In this document: positions 41,465-50,883 of the stretch, piece after piece | Layout: each line of letters opens with the position of its first letter | Numbering within the stretch: the first letter of the stretch is position 1 | DNA from: Candidatus Aminicenantota bacterium | GTDB lineage: Bacteria > Acidobacteriota > Aminicenantia > Aminicenantales > Saccharicenantaceae | Length of the DNA: 64,000 bases | Assembly: GCA_014360005.1 (NCBI GenBank) | Contig: JACIYI010000015.1 | Coordinates: forward strand, 1 to 64,000 | Direction of reading: 5' to 3' | The notes under the pieces: generated by a model | Database searches by the model: none | Told to the model about the DNA's origin: nothing | Seen by the model: the letters and a program-made list of their open reading frames with translations, nothing else | Made by a program: the position numbers and the translations under genes

Positions 41465-42271
41465 TCAGGCCGACTGTTCCAGGGAGACGGTCAGCCCATC
41501 ATAGGCCGCCAGCACTTCCACCCCGGTCTCCTGGCTCATCTTTTCGGCCACCTTCCTGGGGTCGGCCTGAACCATGGTCATCCCGAAATGGGTCAGGTAG
41601 ACCTTTCCGGGTTTGAGCTCTTTTATAATCAAAGCGGCATCGTTTACCGTCAGATGCTTGATATGATCACTATCAGATTCCCTGGCCCTAAGAACATTCA
41701 TCACCAGGATGTCCACTTCACGATAGCTGTCGATGAGTTCCGGAAAATACTTGGTGTCAACCATGAAACCGACCACCAGTTTCGGCAAATAAAACTTGAG
41801 TCCGTAAGTTTCGGCTTCGTGCAGGTGGCGGCAGGTGGTCTTTATTTTCAGAGGTCCCAGGTGGTAAGTGGTTTCAGCCTTTAATATTTCAATCCTTTCC
41901 AGATAATCTTTTAAATACCTGAATACCACGGCCTCGGGACCTTCCAGACACTCGGCCGGAGCCATCAGGACTCCCCTTTTCTTAAAACCGCCGGCGGTCA
42001 TGGCATCCAGCAGGATGTTGACATCATTGGCATGGTCAATGTGCTTGTGGCTGAGAATTACCGCATCCAGAGCGGTGGGATCGAGGGGCGGCCGGCTGTG
42101 GGTCATCCGCACCAGGGCTCCCGGTCCTGGATCCAGAGAAATTTTCTGACCAAGGAGTTCCAGGTAAATACCGCCCGAAGCCCTGAGCTGCCTGGCCATC
42201 ACAAACCGGGCTCCGGCCGTGCCCAGAAACTTCAGGTAGTTCTCCGGCCTGGCCGCGGCCTCAGTCTTCAT
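41465..42271 (-). CDS. Metallo-beta-lactamase fold hydrolase
   Basis: The 268-residue cytosolic protein has the MBL motif SHKHIDHAND, the His motif HLHEAETY and a late LTHFGMT. The N-terminal FLGTAGARF and the glycine loop SLDPGPGALVR fit PhnP/RNase Z-type phosphodiesterases more than lactamases. The substrate is unknown. ATG 42271 is preferred to an upstream start at 42310. The gene overlaps the CDF transporter stop by 11 bp, so the two are translationally coupled. It is the downstream member of that pair. Confidence 0.8.
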   Translation of the reverse strand: MKTEAAARPENYLKFLGTAGARFVMARQLRASGGIYLELLGQKISLDPGPGALVRMTHSRPPLDPTALDAVILSHKHIDHANDVNILLDAMTAGGFKKRGVLMAPAECLEGPEAVVFRYLKDYLERIEILKAETTYHLGPLKIKTTCRHLHEAETYGLKFYLPKLVVGFMVDTKYFPELIDSYREVDILVMNVLRARESDSDHIKHLTVNDAALIIKELKPGKVYLTHFGMTMVQADPRKVAEKMSQETGVEVLAAYDGLTVSLEQSA

Positions 42272-43151
42272 CTTTTTCTGACTTCTCGGGCTCGACATGG
42301 ACGGTGGCATCTCCGTTAAATTCCTGCTTCACTATTTCTTCAATCCGGCTGGCGATGGTGTGAGCCTGGTCAACCGACATTGTCCCGGGAACGGTCAGAT
42401 GAGCGGTGACTTCGTGGTGGTCGCCATACTGATGAACATGAACATGATGAATACCCTGGAGCTCAGGGAATTCTTTTTTCACCTGGGAACGGACCCGGTC
42501 CACTCTTTCTCCGGAGGGTGCTTCCCCCATCAGGTAGCTGGCCGAGCTCCTGATGATATCGTAACTGGCATGAAGAATCAGCAGGGAAACACCAATTCCC
42601 AGCACCCCGTCCAGCCACCAGAATCTCCGGCTGAACAGAGCCCCGAACACAATCAGGAGCGAGGCGATGGCATCGCTGCGGTGATGCCAGGCATCAGCCC
42701 GCAGGGAACCGGCCTCAGTTTTCCGGGCCGTCCAGAAAGCAAACTGGGCCAGGCCTTCCTTCAGCACGGCCGAAATGGCAAAAACTATTATGGCCAGCTG
42801 GCTGAAGCCCATGCCCTGCCGCTGGATAATTTTGACCCCTGATTCATAAAGAAAACTCAGCCCGACAACAGCCAGCAGTGTGCCAATGATGATTGAAGCT
42901 ATGGACTCGGACCGGCCGTGACCAAAAGCATGGCGGCTATCAGCCGGCCGGGAAGCCATCCAGAAACCCACGACCACGATGATTGAAGTCAGGCAGTCAG
43001 ATAGGGTGTGCCAGGCATCAGCCACCATGGCCACCGAATTGACCTGGCGGCCGACGATAAACTTCATCAGGAAAAGAAGCAGGTTGACGAAGATGGACAG
43101 ATAACCCTCAAGGTAGCCCAGTTTCTTCTTCTGAGAAAAATTAAAGGTCAT
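42261..43151 (-). CDS. Cation diffusion facilitator (CDF) transporter
   Basis: This 296-residue inner-membrane transporter exports divalent metals in exchange for protons. Six TM helices cover residues about 10-205. Metal-site motifs are VADAWHTLSDCL in TM2 and RADAWHHRSDAI in TM5, both with the DAWH..SD pattern. The cytosolic C-terminal domain (about 210-296) has HHVHVHQYGDHHEV, rich in His, which suggests zinc or iron. The start has a nearby GGT-rich region but no strong ribosome site. It overlaps an MBL hydrolase downstream. Confidence 0.9.
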   Translation of the reverse strand: MTFNFSQKKKLGYLEGYLSIFVNLLLFLMKFIVGRQVNSVAMVADAWHTLSDCLTSIIVVVGFWMASRPADSRHAFGHGRSESIASIIIGTLLAVVGLSFLYESGVKIIQRQGMGFSQLAIIVFAISAVLKEGLAQFAFWTARKTEAGSLRADAWHHRSDAIASLLIVFGALFSRRFWWLDGVLGIGVSLLILHASYDIIRSSASYLMGEAPSGERVDRVRSQVKKEFPELQGIHHVHVHQYGDHHEVTAHLTVPGTMSVDQAHTIASRIEEIVKQEFNGDATVHVEPEKSEKDED

Positions 43152-43267
43152 TGCTTACCTGAAGCCCCATTATAAAAAAAAATTCCTTCTTATAAAAACA
43201 AGCAAAAATATAAATCAAGCCGGCCTGGTCGAGCCGGGTTTGGTCCAGGTTGGTTCAGGCCCTTAAC

Positions 43268-43519
43268 TCAAATCGTGGTTTCCACCTTTTGCATGGGCTG
43301 GCCGCAGCAAACCAGCACATGCTCTTCGGCACAGCCGCACTTGCGGTCCACAATCAGTCGGTAACCACAGACCTGGCACTCAAGGGCCGTTACCGGTCTG
43401 GGCGTTGGGGCCACCTCTTTTTTTACCACTTTTCTTGCCGGCTTCTTGACCGGTTTCTTCTTGACCACTTTTTTCACCGGTTTTTTGACTGCCCGTTTGA
43501 CCTTTTTCTTCTTAGCCAT
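43268..43519 (-). CDS. Lysine-rich protein with desulforedoxin-like C-terminal domain
   Basis: The 83-residue protein has two parts. Residues 1-36 are almost only Lys, Val, Pro, Arg and Ala in KKPVKK repeats, like a histone H1 tail. Residues 46-79 form a metal site: Cys48-x2-Cys51 ... Cys61-x-Cys63 ... Cys71-Cys72-Gly-x2-Met, closely matching desulforedoxin and the N-terminal domain of superoxide reductase (C..CG to CCG..M). It probably binds iron or zinc and nucleic acid through its tail (inference). GGAGG precedes the ATG. No partner gene overlaps it. Confidence 0.7.
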   Translation of the reverse strand: MAKKKKVKRAVKKPVKKVVKKKPVKKPARKVVKKEVAPTPRPVTALECQVCGYRLIVDRKCGCAEEHVLVCCGQPMQKVETTI

Positions 43520-43676
43520 CCTACCCTCCTTTTATGTGAAAAAATTTACTATTTTACCCAACCTGAGCTTTTTTAATTTTAATAATTATTCAGGGGTTTT
43601 GTCAAAATCAAGCTCGAAGCCAGAATTTGTCTTGAAGTCTGCTTTTATGGTATAAGGGGGTATCAAGGAGGAACTG

Positions 43677-44321
43677 ATGAGACAAAAAACATCGCGCTTC
43701 TGGCTGACCCCGGTTCTGCTACTGGTGGTAACCCTGGGTCTGAACCTGGTCCTTCTGGCCCAGACTACCCAGCAGGACAGGCTTCAGGCCGGCATTGCTT
43801 ATTTCGAAGCCGGGAAGACGGCCGAGGCCAAGGCTATTTTTGACCAGCTGGTGGCTGAAAAATTCGTTAACAACGACCTTTATTATTACCTTGGGTCCGC
43901 CCTCATCAAGCAGAAAAACCCGGAGGCCGCTCTGACCTATTTTAACAAAATCCTTCAGTCCGCTCCCAATTCCCCGTTCGGTTACGTGGGCAAAGCCCAG
44001 TACTACATTGCCAAGGCCAACTATACCGGGGCCGAGACCCAGCTCAACACCGCCATCCAGAAAGACCCCAACTGTGCTGAAGCTTATTATCATCGGGGCT
44101 TGCTCCGCGGTTATCAAAAAAAGATTGACCTGATGATTACCGACCTGCAGAAATGCCTGCAGCTAAAGGGCAACCATGCCTATGCTCATTACCAGATTGG
44201 CCTGGCCTATTATCAGAAGGGCCGCAAAGACTTAATGATTACTCATTTCCAGAAATTCCTGTACCTGGCTCCGGAAGCTCCGGAGGCAGCTCAGGTTCGG
44301 GCCCTGCTGAGCCGGATTTGA
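43677..44321 (+). CDS. Exported TPR-repeat protein
   Basis: The 214-residue protein has a signal peptide (residues about 8-28, ending LLAQ) and about five tetratricopeptide repeats (residues 35-205). Typical repeat positions (e.g. AGIAYFEAGKTAEAKAIFDQL and HYQIGLAYYQKGRKDLM) fit well. It is probably periplasmic and binds proteins. A strong ribosome site (AAGGAGGA) precedes the ATG. It is convergent with the TamB-BamA gene, only 7 bp between the stops. Confidence 0.8.
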   Translation: MRQKTSRFWLTPVLLLVVTLGLNLVLLAQTTQQDRLQAGIAYFEAGKTAEAKAIFDQLVAEKFVNNDLYYYLGSALIKQKNPEAALTYFNKILQSAPNSPFGYVGKAQYYIAKANYTGAETQLNTAIQKDPNCAEAYYHRGLLRGYQKKIDLMITDLQKCLQLKGNHAYAHYQIGLAYYQKGRKDLMITHFQKFLYLAPEAPEAAQVRALLSRI

Positions 44322-44328
44322 GCCTGAC

Positions 44329-47300
44329 TCAGAAAGCCTGGCCGATACTGAAGAAAAGGGTGCTCCGGGTTTCTCCCGGACGCGGCTTGAGATTGAAACC
44401 GTAATCTATCCTGATCAAGCCGAGGGGGCTTTCCACCCGCAAGCCGAATCCGGCGCCGGTCCTCAACCGCCCCGGATTGAAGTCTGAAAGTCGGTTATAA
44501 ACATTACCGGCATCCAGGAAAGCCACTCCTTTGAAAATCTTGAAAATCGGGAATCTCAATTCCTGGTTGACCACAATCAGGGCTTCCCCGCCTTCCGGCA
44601 GGCCGGTCCAGAAATCAATCGGGCCGACGGCATCCAGCTTGAAACCGCGGATGCTGGTGCCGCCGCCGGCAAAGAATCTCTTACTCGGTATCAGGTACTC
44701 GCCGAAAGCGCTGGCCAGACCCAGCCGGTAACATGAAGCCCAGATCACCCCGGGCAGCAAGGATTTATACATGGTGAACTGAGTAAAGGACCGGATATAG
44801 TTGAGGTCAGAACCAAGATAACGGGGAGAATAGCTGAAAGTGCTGGTCAGAAGAGTACCACGCCTGGGGTCAAAGCGGTCATCTCGGGTATCCCGGCTGA
44901 GCAGCAACGACAGTTCGGAGCTGGTAATTCGCACATCATAAGGCAGGGGCCAGGAAGGCTCCTTTTCATAATCATGAATCTTGCTCAGGCGGTAGACCCA
45001 GCTCACATCAAAACCCCGAACAATCATGATTTTCTGCTGTAAACTGGCTCCAATTTCTTCGGTGATGAACAGGTCTCTGATATCCTTCTGGTAATAAACT
45101 GAAAGCAGCGAGTCCAGTTTACGCGAGAAGAGGTAAGGTATCTGGAGCGTGGCCCTGGCATCCTGCTGCCGGTCGTTGGCTCTGAAATACAGCAAACTGT
45201 TCCAGCCCCGGCCAAAAATATTGTTGAAATCAAGCTGGGTAAAACCTTCGAATTTGGTATCGGTATTATACTGAAGGCCGTAGGTCAGACTGAACCAGGG
45301 CATCTCCTGGAGCCTGATCTGAACTTTTTCCTGATGTTCTGCGGTGCTCACCGGTTCGGAATTTATGTTTACCGTTTGAAAGGTGGCGGCATCGTACAGG
45401 TTCTTCTGGGCCTGAGCCAGCCGTTCCAGGCTGACCGGGTCCCCGGGTTTGAGACCGGCTTCCTTCAGCACAAAGGATTTCCGGCTGCGCCTGGCTCCTT
45501 CTACTTCCAGGCTGGAGATGGTATAAACCGGGCCCTCATCAATATTTATTCTGACATCATAATCAGGCCCGTCGTCTACCGGCCGGGCTTCAAATTCCAC
45601 CCTGACATCCTTGTAGCCAGCGCTCCGGTAGCGGTTCACCAGGACCGTTCGGTCTTCATTAAGAGCCGGCCAGCTGAAGATGCTTCCCGGCTTCAGATTC
45701 AGGCTGGCGGCCAGTTCTTCAGTCCTGAACTTGTTATTACCGGAAATTTCCAACGAGCTAACCTGGCTCCTGGGCCCGGCCTCGATGTCGAGCTGCAGAC
45801 GGAGACGGCGCCTGTTGAAATCCGCTTCTACCAGCGGGGCCTCAATTTTCGCCTGAAGATAACCGTTCTCCTGATAATAATACTCAACCAGTTCCAGAGC
45901 GATTTTGCGGTCATAGATCAGGTTCCAGAGTCCCCTGGCTCTGGCCCCAAAGTAATCAGCGACAATATTCTTAATGACCTTTTCCTTGAAGACCGGATTG
46001 CCGCTGAGCTTGAAGCTCTCGATCTTCCATTTACCGTTCAGGCTGGTTGAGACTTCATAAACGACCTTTCCGTCCTGAGGTATTTTGTTCAGGCTGACGG
46101 CAGCCTGATAATAGCCGCGCCGGTTAAGCTCATTGAGCAGCACGGCTTTCAGTTGATAAATATTGGCTTCTTCCGGCAGTCGCCCCAGCCAGGAACCAAG
46201 CGCTTTCTTCCTGGCCTTGGCCGGAACCTTATCCCCGGTAAATCTGAATTCCGCCGGGCGACCGGACTGGATATTAAGCCGCAAATTCAAACCGTTTTCT
46301 TCCAGTTCCTCTATTTCTCCCTCTATCCGGGCATTGACATAACCAGACCGGCGGAAAAAAGCCTCCAGCCTGTCTTGAGCCTGGCGCAGGGCAGAGGTCC
46401 GGTAGGAGCGACCGATTTTGAGCTTCATGACTTTTATTAGCTGCTTTTCAGGAAAGACAGTCTCTCCGCTTATTTCAATCGCCTTCAACTTCTTCTTTAT
46501 GATTTTAGCCTGCGGCCCAGAATCAGGCTTCTGACCGAAATTGATCCGGTGCCTTAAGTTCAGGCCAACCACCCCGTCATCGCGGCGGAATCCCCGGGTG
46601 GAAAAATTTCGCTTCAACCGATAATCCAGAATCCAGGTCTGGTACTGGCTGTTGGTCAGATCGATGGAATAAGTGACGGCAAAGTTCCTGGTCATTTTTT
46701 TCCTGATGGTCAGCCTGGCTCCCGGGTCCTGCAGGGTGGCGATATTCAAAGGTTCCAGGATGACGTCTTCAGCCTTCAGCCATTTTTTCAGTGTTTTGGT
46801 TACCGGCGAAGCCAGCGGACTGGAAAAATGCTGTACCAGCTGGCTGCTGATGGTATTGAGGGCCGAACCCTGAACCTCACGCAGGCTTTTCCCGGTCAGC
46901 AGCAGCGAGGCCAGGTCTTCCTGCGACCTGGCCGGCACTGAAGTCAGAGAAAACTTGAGGTCCGACGGAGTTCCCGACAGAACCAGGCTGGCTTCAATTT
47001 CTTCCTCCTGGTCATAGACTGTGCTCTTGAGAAAAATATCCAGGTTAGGTTCCAGATTTTCCCGACCCAGAAAATCAACCCTGAGTCTCTCCAGAGTATA
47101 TTTACGGTCTCCCACCACCAGCTCCCCGGTATAAGCACTTTCCAGGCGGCCGGAAAGAATGGGGGCCGGTATTGTTCCTTTTAGGTTAAGGTTGGCTTTT
47201 AGCTCCAGGTCAGCCAGATTATTCTTAACTACGATATTTTCAACAGTCTTGATATCGATGTTCAGGGCCAGTTCATAAAGAAAAGCCGGAAACTCGGTGC

Positions 47301-50300
47301 CCACCGGTGAAACCGCACTCAAGGCCATTTTCAGTCCCTGGGTGCTGGGATAAAAATCCTCGCGGTAGCTGGCACTTAACAGCGAGAACTCTCCGGCCAG
47401 CAGCCAGCCCTGTTTTTCTTTGGTCAGGACCAGGTCGGCTCCGGACAGGCTGTTGAAACCACGGGGGAAATTGAAATCGAAGTCGCCAAGCTTAAAATCA
47501 ATCCTGGCTGAGGTCAGGGAAAAGTTCTGGCCGAAAAGAGCCCGGCCCAAACCGGAAAAACTGCCGGAGTTGGCCAGCCCTTCCAGCTTTTCCAGAACGA
47601 GCTCGGAATTATCAACCTTGAAGCTGGCGGTGGTGTCGCTAAGAACCAGGGGCAGGTCCTGCATTCTCAAGAACACGTTTTCCAGGGAACCTGAACCTTC
47701 TACTAAAGGCTTCTGCAGGTCGCCCCTGACCGCCGCTTTAAGCTGCATCTTACCCCCGACCTGCATCCCGGACAGCCAGGCGCCAAAATCAGACAGGTCC
47801 AGGTCTCCATTCAGGTTAAAATCCAGGAGTGGGTTGTTCAGTTCTTTAAGTTCCGCTCCCCCGCTCAGGCTCAATCTGGAACGGCCCGAGTTCAGGATAA
47901 AATTGCCCAACCGGAGTTTGTTGTTCTGAAGCTGTATGGTCAGCGGGCCTTCATTTTTGATTTCATTCCCGCCAAGCTGCAGCTGGAGTGAGGGAATCTC
48001 CAGCCGCAGGTCAGTCTTTTTAAGATTAGGTGAAAACCCTTTTAGCACTAACCGGCCGGCGGCCCGTCCCCCGGGTTTTAGGGATTGTAGAGACGGCATC
48101 AACACCGACAGCCCGGCAAAATCAAAATCCTGGAATTCAAATTCGGCTTCCAGGTTTTCCGGATTGGCCAGGGGCAGGGAAAATCTGGTGGTGGCGCTCA
48201 GGGCGACCAGAGGGCTGGTCTCCTCCACCTCCGGCAGCAGACCGGCCAGAGACGATAGCGGCAGCTCCTTAATATTAATAAGTCCGGTGAGCAGGTAGGG
48301 CGCCTTCAAATCCAGCTGGCTTTCCAGGTTGAGGTTAAAGCGCGGCACAGAAAATGTGGCCCGGGCAGTCTGGCCATCGGCCCTGGCCTTCAGTTCAAAA
48401 TAAGGGAACCACAGCCGGTCGATCATGAAACCCTGACCGGTAATTTTCAGGTCAGCCAGCGGAGCTTTCCAGAAACCGGAAGCGGTTAACTCCAGGTCAA
48501 CCTGCCCGGACTTTAAGGACGGCAGCCAGGCCTGGAATAACTGGGCTTTTATCCTCTGCCCTTTTAGTTCAGCCTTTATTTCTCCCGGCCCGGGACGGAA
48601 GGCCAGATGGCCCTGAAGTTGTCCTTCCGGTAAGCGCAGGTCAATTTTCTCTAAACTGAGCTCGGCCGGGCTGTACTGGCCCTGAATTTCCAGGCTTTCC
48701 AGTCTGGCGGTTCCAGCTTCGGTTCCGCTGAGCTTAAATTCAAAACTGGACTTGGGGCTGGAGGTAGTCCCTCCCAGCCTGACCAGGCCGTTCAGCATAC
48801 CATTCAGGTAACCCCGGTTGGCTTCAGGCAGAAGTCCGGCGAGCTGGCTCAAATCAAGCTCCGATATCTCCACCTGCCCCTCAAGGCCAAAAACAGAGCC
48901 GGGTTTATCTTTCAATGCTCTGAACTGTCCGCTTCCGGAAATCTGGCCTTGATTAAACCGAGCCAGTAGCCGGCTCAAAGCGATGCTCTCCAGATTTCCT
49001 TTAGCTTTTAACTCCAGACCCGGAAGGGTAAGCTCCCTGAAGGCTAAATTCTCCCCGCTAAGAGTCAGGTCAAAACGAGGAGAAGAAATCTGGCCGCTGA
49101 CTGTGGCTTCCAGCCCCATGAAGCCCTTCAGGCTTTCCAGAGCCGGGAGCTGGGATTCGAGTCCTGAAATCTTTTTATCCAGACCAGAGGCCCGGAAGCT
49201 GCTGACAAAAGATTGAAGATCTTTCAGGCTCCAGCTAAGGCGTCCCGAGATACTTTCATTGCTGTCCAGCTGTCCCTTGAAGCTCAAATGCGAACTCAGA
49301 ACGCTTAAATTTATCTTATCTACCGTCAGCGTTTGTCCGGCCTGACTTAGATCAATCTGGCCGCTTACAGGAATAGCTGCTCTGTCAGCTGAAGTTTCAG
49401 CCGCAGCTATCGGCTTTAACTGCAACCGGGCCTGGCCTCGGGCTTCAGCCACCGATAATTCCCGGGCCTCAAGCTTAACGAGACCGCTGATAGCTGACTG
49501 CAGTTCCACCGGAAAATCGGGAACAAAAACCTGGAGCAGGCGCAGGTCCAGCTGCCGCAGGTCCAGAGAAGCCTGCCAGGTTCCCTTAAACCCGGGCGGC
49601 AGGTGGCTTTCTGCATAGAGCTCTCCCGCGCCGAGGCTGACTTTAACTTTTATCAAATGAGCGGCATCTCTTTCCTGAGATATATCCAGGCCAAGTTTAA
49701 CCGGAGCCAGCCCGTATATTTCTAACTGGTCCCCGACAATATTACCGGCAACCTCTGGCCGGGCTGGAGTTCCGGCTATTGCCAGGTTCCAGTTAAGCTG
49801 TCCGGCAAATTTATCTGCCGGAGAAAGCAAGGCAGCCACTTCTTCCAGGCCAAGGTGACCGGCTGTTTTCAGATTCAGCCCAGGATTATCAAAATAATTA
49901 TCCACGGTGCCGGAAATTCCCAGCAAACTGTGTGAAGTGCTCAGGGAAAATCTCTCCAGTTCTATGGCTTGCTGGCTAAAGGCGGCCCGGATTTCCAGCT
50001 CGTTGATATTCAATTTTCCCTGACCCAGAACCAGCCAGCCAGAATCGCTGCTGATAACGGCGCGATGTGACCGTTTTTCCTCGTCAAAATTGACTGTGGC
50101 TTTAATTCCAGACAAATCCAGGGAAAGAGGCCGGTCCGGCTGGATGAAAGAAAAGGTGCCCTGCTCCAGCCGGAAGTTATCGAGGCGGAAGGAAAAAGCC
50201 TGAGAAGAATCGGCTTCTGGCGGGGCCATCTCTTCCTCTTTCTGTTGACCAAGAGCCGCAGCCGGCGCCTTCAGCTTGACCACCGGCTTGATTATTTCCA

Positions 50301-50661
50301 GGTTCTTGATTCTAAGCTGACCGCCAAGCAGTGTGGACCAGCCGCTCCTTAAAGTCAGCTGCTCACAGGAAATAAATTCTACTGGCAGTTGACTCTTTTC
50401 GGTCGGGCTAATCTTCAGCCCGGTAAAAGCGGCTTTCAGCCTGAAGAGGTTGAGCTGGAGCCTTTCGGCCTGAAGAGTCAGACCAGCTTTTTCTTCAATA
50501 ATTTTTCCGGCCTGCTTCAGGACGAATTTTCCACCCCAGGAGGTCTGTAAGAGCAAGGCAACCAGGATGAGAAGTAATACCAGGCCAAGTAAAACCCAGC
50601 CAGTTAATCTTAATAATTTCCCCTTTTTCCCTTTCTGCGGCTTGTTTTCTTTTTCCATCAT
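44329..50661 (-). CDS. Single-chain TamB-BamA fusion protein
   Basis: The 2110-residue protein joins two halves usually made by separate genes. Residues 1-45 hold a TM helix. The next roughly 1300 are a long AsmA/TamB beta-strand-rich domain (periodic LxLxLxx, repeated ISG), ending in a TamB C-terminal-like stretch (FAVTYSIDLTNSQYQ) by about residue 1385. About four POTRA domains follow (residues about 1390-1735; start ISGETVFPEKQL, GRSYRTSALRQAQDRL). The rest is an Omp85 barrel with the SIRGF motif (residues about 2003-2007), ending in FSIGQAF with a C-terminal Phe. No stop or frameshift breaks the frame. It would span inner membrane, periplasm and outer membrane in one chain. Confidence 0.88.
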   Translation of the reverse strand: MMEKENKPQKGKKGKLLRLTGWVLLGLVLLLILVALLLQTSWGGKFVLKQAGKIIEEKAGLTLQAERLQLNLFRLKAAFTGLKISPTEKSQLPVEFISCEQLTLRSGWSTLLGGQLRIKNLEIIKPVVKLKAPAAALGQQKEEEMAPPEADSSQAFSFRLDNFRLEQGTFSFIQPDRPLSLDLSGIKATVNFDEEKRSHRAVISSDSGWLVLGQGKLNINELEIRAAFSQQAIELERFSLSTSHSLLGISGTVDNYFDNPGLNLKTAGHLGLEEVAALLSPADKFAGQLNWNLAIAGTPARPEVAGNIVGDQLEIYGLAPVKLGLDISQERDAAHLIKVKVSLGAGELYAESHLPPGFKGTWQASLDLRQLDLRLLQVFVPDFPVELQSAISGLVKLEARELSVAEARGQARLQLKPIAAAETSADRAAIPVSGQIDLSQAGQTLTVDKINLSVLSSHLSFKGQLDSNESISGRLSWSLKDLQSFVSSFRASGLDKKISGLESQLPALESLKGFMGLEATVSGQISSPRFDLTLSGENLAFRELTLPGLELKAKGNLESIALSRLLARFNQGQISGSGQFRALKDKPGSVFGLEGQVEISELDLSQLAGLLPEANRGYLNGMLNGLVRLGGTTSSPKSSFEFKLSGTEAGTARLESLEIQGQYSPAELSLEKIDLRLPEGQLQGHLAFRPGPGEIKAELKGQRIKAQLFQAWLPSLKSGQVDLELTASGFWKAPLADLKITGQGFMIDRLWFPYFELKARADGQTARATFSVPRFNLNLESQLDLKAPYLLTGLINIKELPLSSLAGLLPEVEETSPLVALSATTRFSLPLANPENLEAEFEFQDFDFAGLSVLMPSLQSLKPGGRAAGRLVLKGFSPNLKKTDLRLEIPSLQLQLGGNEIKNEGPLTIQLQNNKLRLGNFILNSGRSRLSLSGGAELKELNNPLLDFNLNGDLDLSDFGAWLSGMQVGGKMQLKAAVRGDLQKPLVEGSGSLENVFLRMQDLPLVLSDTTASFKVDNSELVLEKLEGLANSGSFSGLGRALFGQNFSLTSARIDFKLGDFDFNFPRGFNSLSGADLVLTKEKQGWLLAGEFSLLSASYREDFYPSTQGLKMALSAVSPVGTEFPAFLYELALNIDIKTVENIVVKNNLADLELKANLNLKGTIPAPILSGRLESAYTGELVVGDRKYTLERLRVDFLGRENLEPNLDIFLKSTVYDQEEEIEASLVLSGTPSDLKFSLTSVPARSQEDLASLLLTGKSLREVQGSALNTISSQLVQHFSSPLASPVTKTLKKWLKAEDVILEPLNIATLQDPGARLTIRKKMTRNFAVTYSIDLTNSQYQTWILDYRLKRNFSTRGFRRDDGVVGLNLRHRINFGQKPDSGPQAKIIKKKLKAIEISGETVFPEKQLIKVMKLKIGRSYRTSALRQAQDRLEAFFRRSGYVNARIEGEIEELEENGLNLRLNIQSGRPAEFRFTGDKVPAKARKKALGSWLGRLPEEANIYQLKAVLLNELNRRGYYQAAVSLNKIPQDGKVVYEVSTSLNGKWKIESFKLSGNPVFKEKVIKNIVADYFGARARGLWNLIYDRKIALELVEYYYQENGYLQAKIEAPLVEADFNRRRLRLQLDIEAGPRSQVSSLEISGNNKFRTEELAASLNLKPGSIFSWPALNEDRTVLVNRYRSAGYKDVRVEFEARPVDDGPDYDVRINIDEGPVYTISSLEVEGARRSRKSFVLKEAGLKPGDPVSLERLAQAQKNLYDAATFQTVNINSEPVSTAEHQEKVQIRLQEMPWFSLTYGLQYNTDTKFEGFTQLDFNNIFGRGWNSLLYFRANDRQQDARATLQIPYLFSRKLDSLLSVYYQKDIRDLFITEEIGASLQQKIMIVRGFDVSWVYRLSKIHDYEKEPSWPLPYDVRITSSELSLLLSRDTRDDRFDPRRGTLLTSTFSYSPRYLGSDLNYIRSFTQFTMYKSLLPGVIWASCYRLGLASAFGEYLIPSKRFFAGGGTSIRGFKLDAVGPIDFWTGLPEGGEALIVVNQELRFPIFKIFKGVAFLDAGNVYNRLSDFNPGRLRTGAGFGLRVESPLGLIRIDYGFNLKPRPGETRSTLFFSIGQAF

Positions 50662-50883
50662 CAGAATTATATGTTTAGAGCGCAGGTTGATTCAATAAGA
50701 AATGTGACTTGCTGGCAGCTTTTTTCTATTAGTGAGTGCCCGATTAAACTCAAAGTTCTGGAACTTCCATGATCTTATCGGGTTGAACAGTAGGGAGGGT
50801 CGGGCTGACCAAGCCGCTATTATGGAATCGAGCTTGTGAACTTTTCGGATAGATAAGATGCAGATTTTATCCGGGCCGAATTT

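Noticed and set aside
42261..42319. Long antisense frames over the MBL/CDF pair and other genes
   Set aside because: They are shadow frames opposite well-supported genes and have no motifs of their own.
44329..50661. Possibility that the TamB-BamA ORF is two genes wrongly merged
   Set aside because: The frame is continuous with no stop, and the join region has no internal start with a clear ribosome site; kept as one protein, to be verified in reads.
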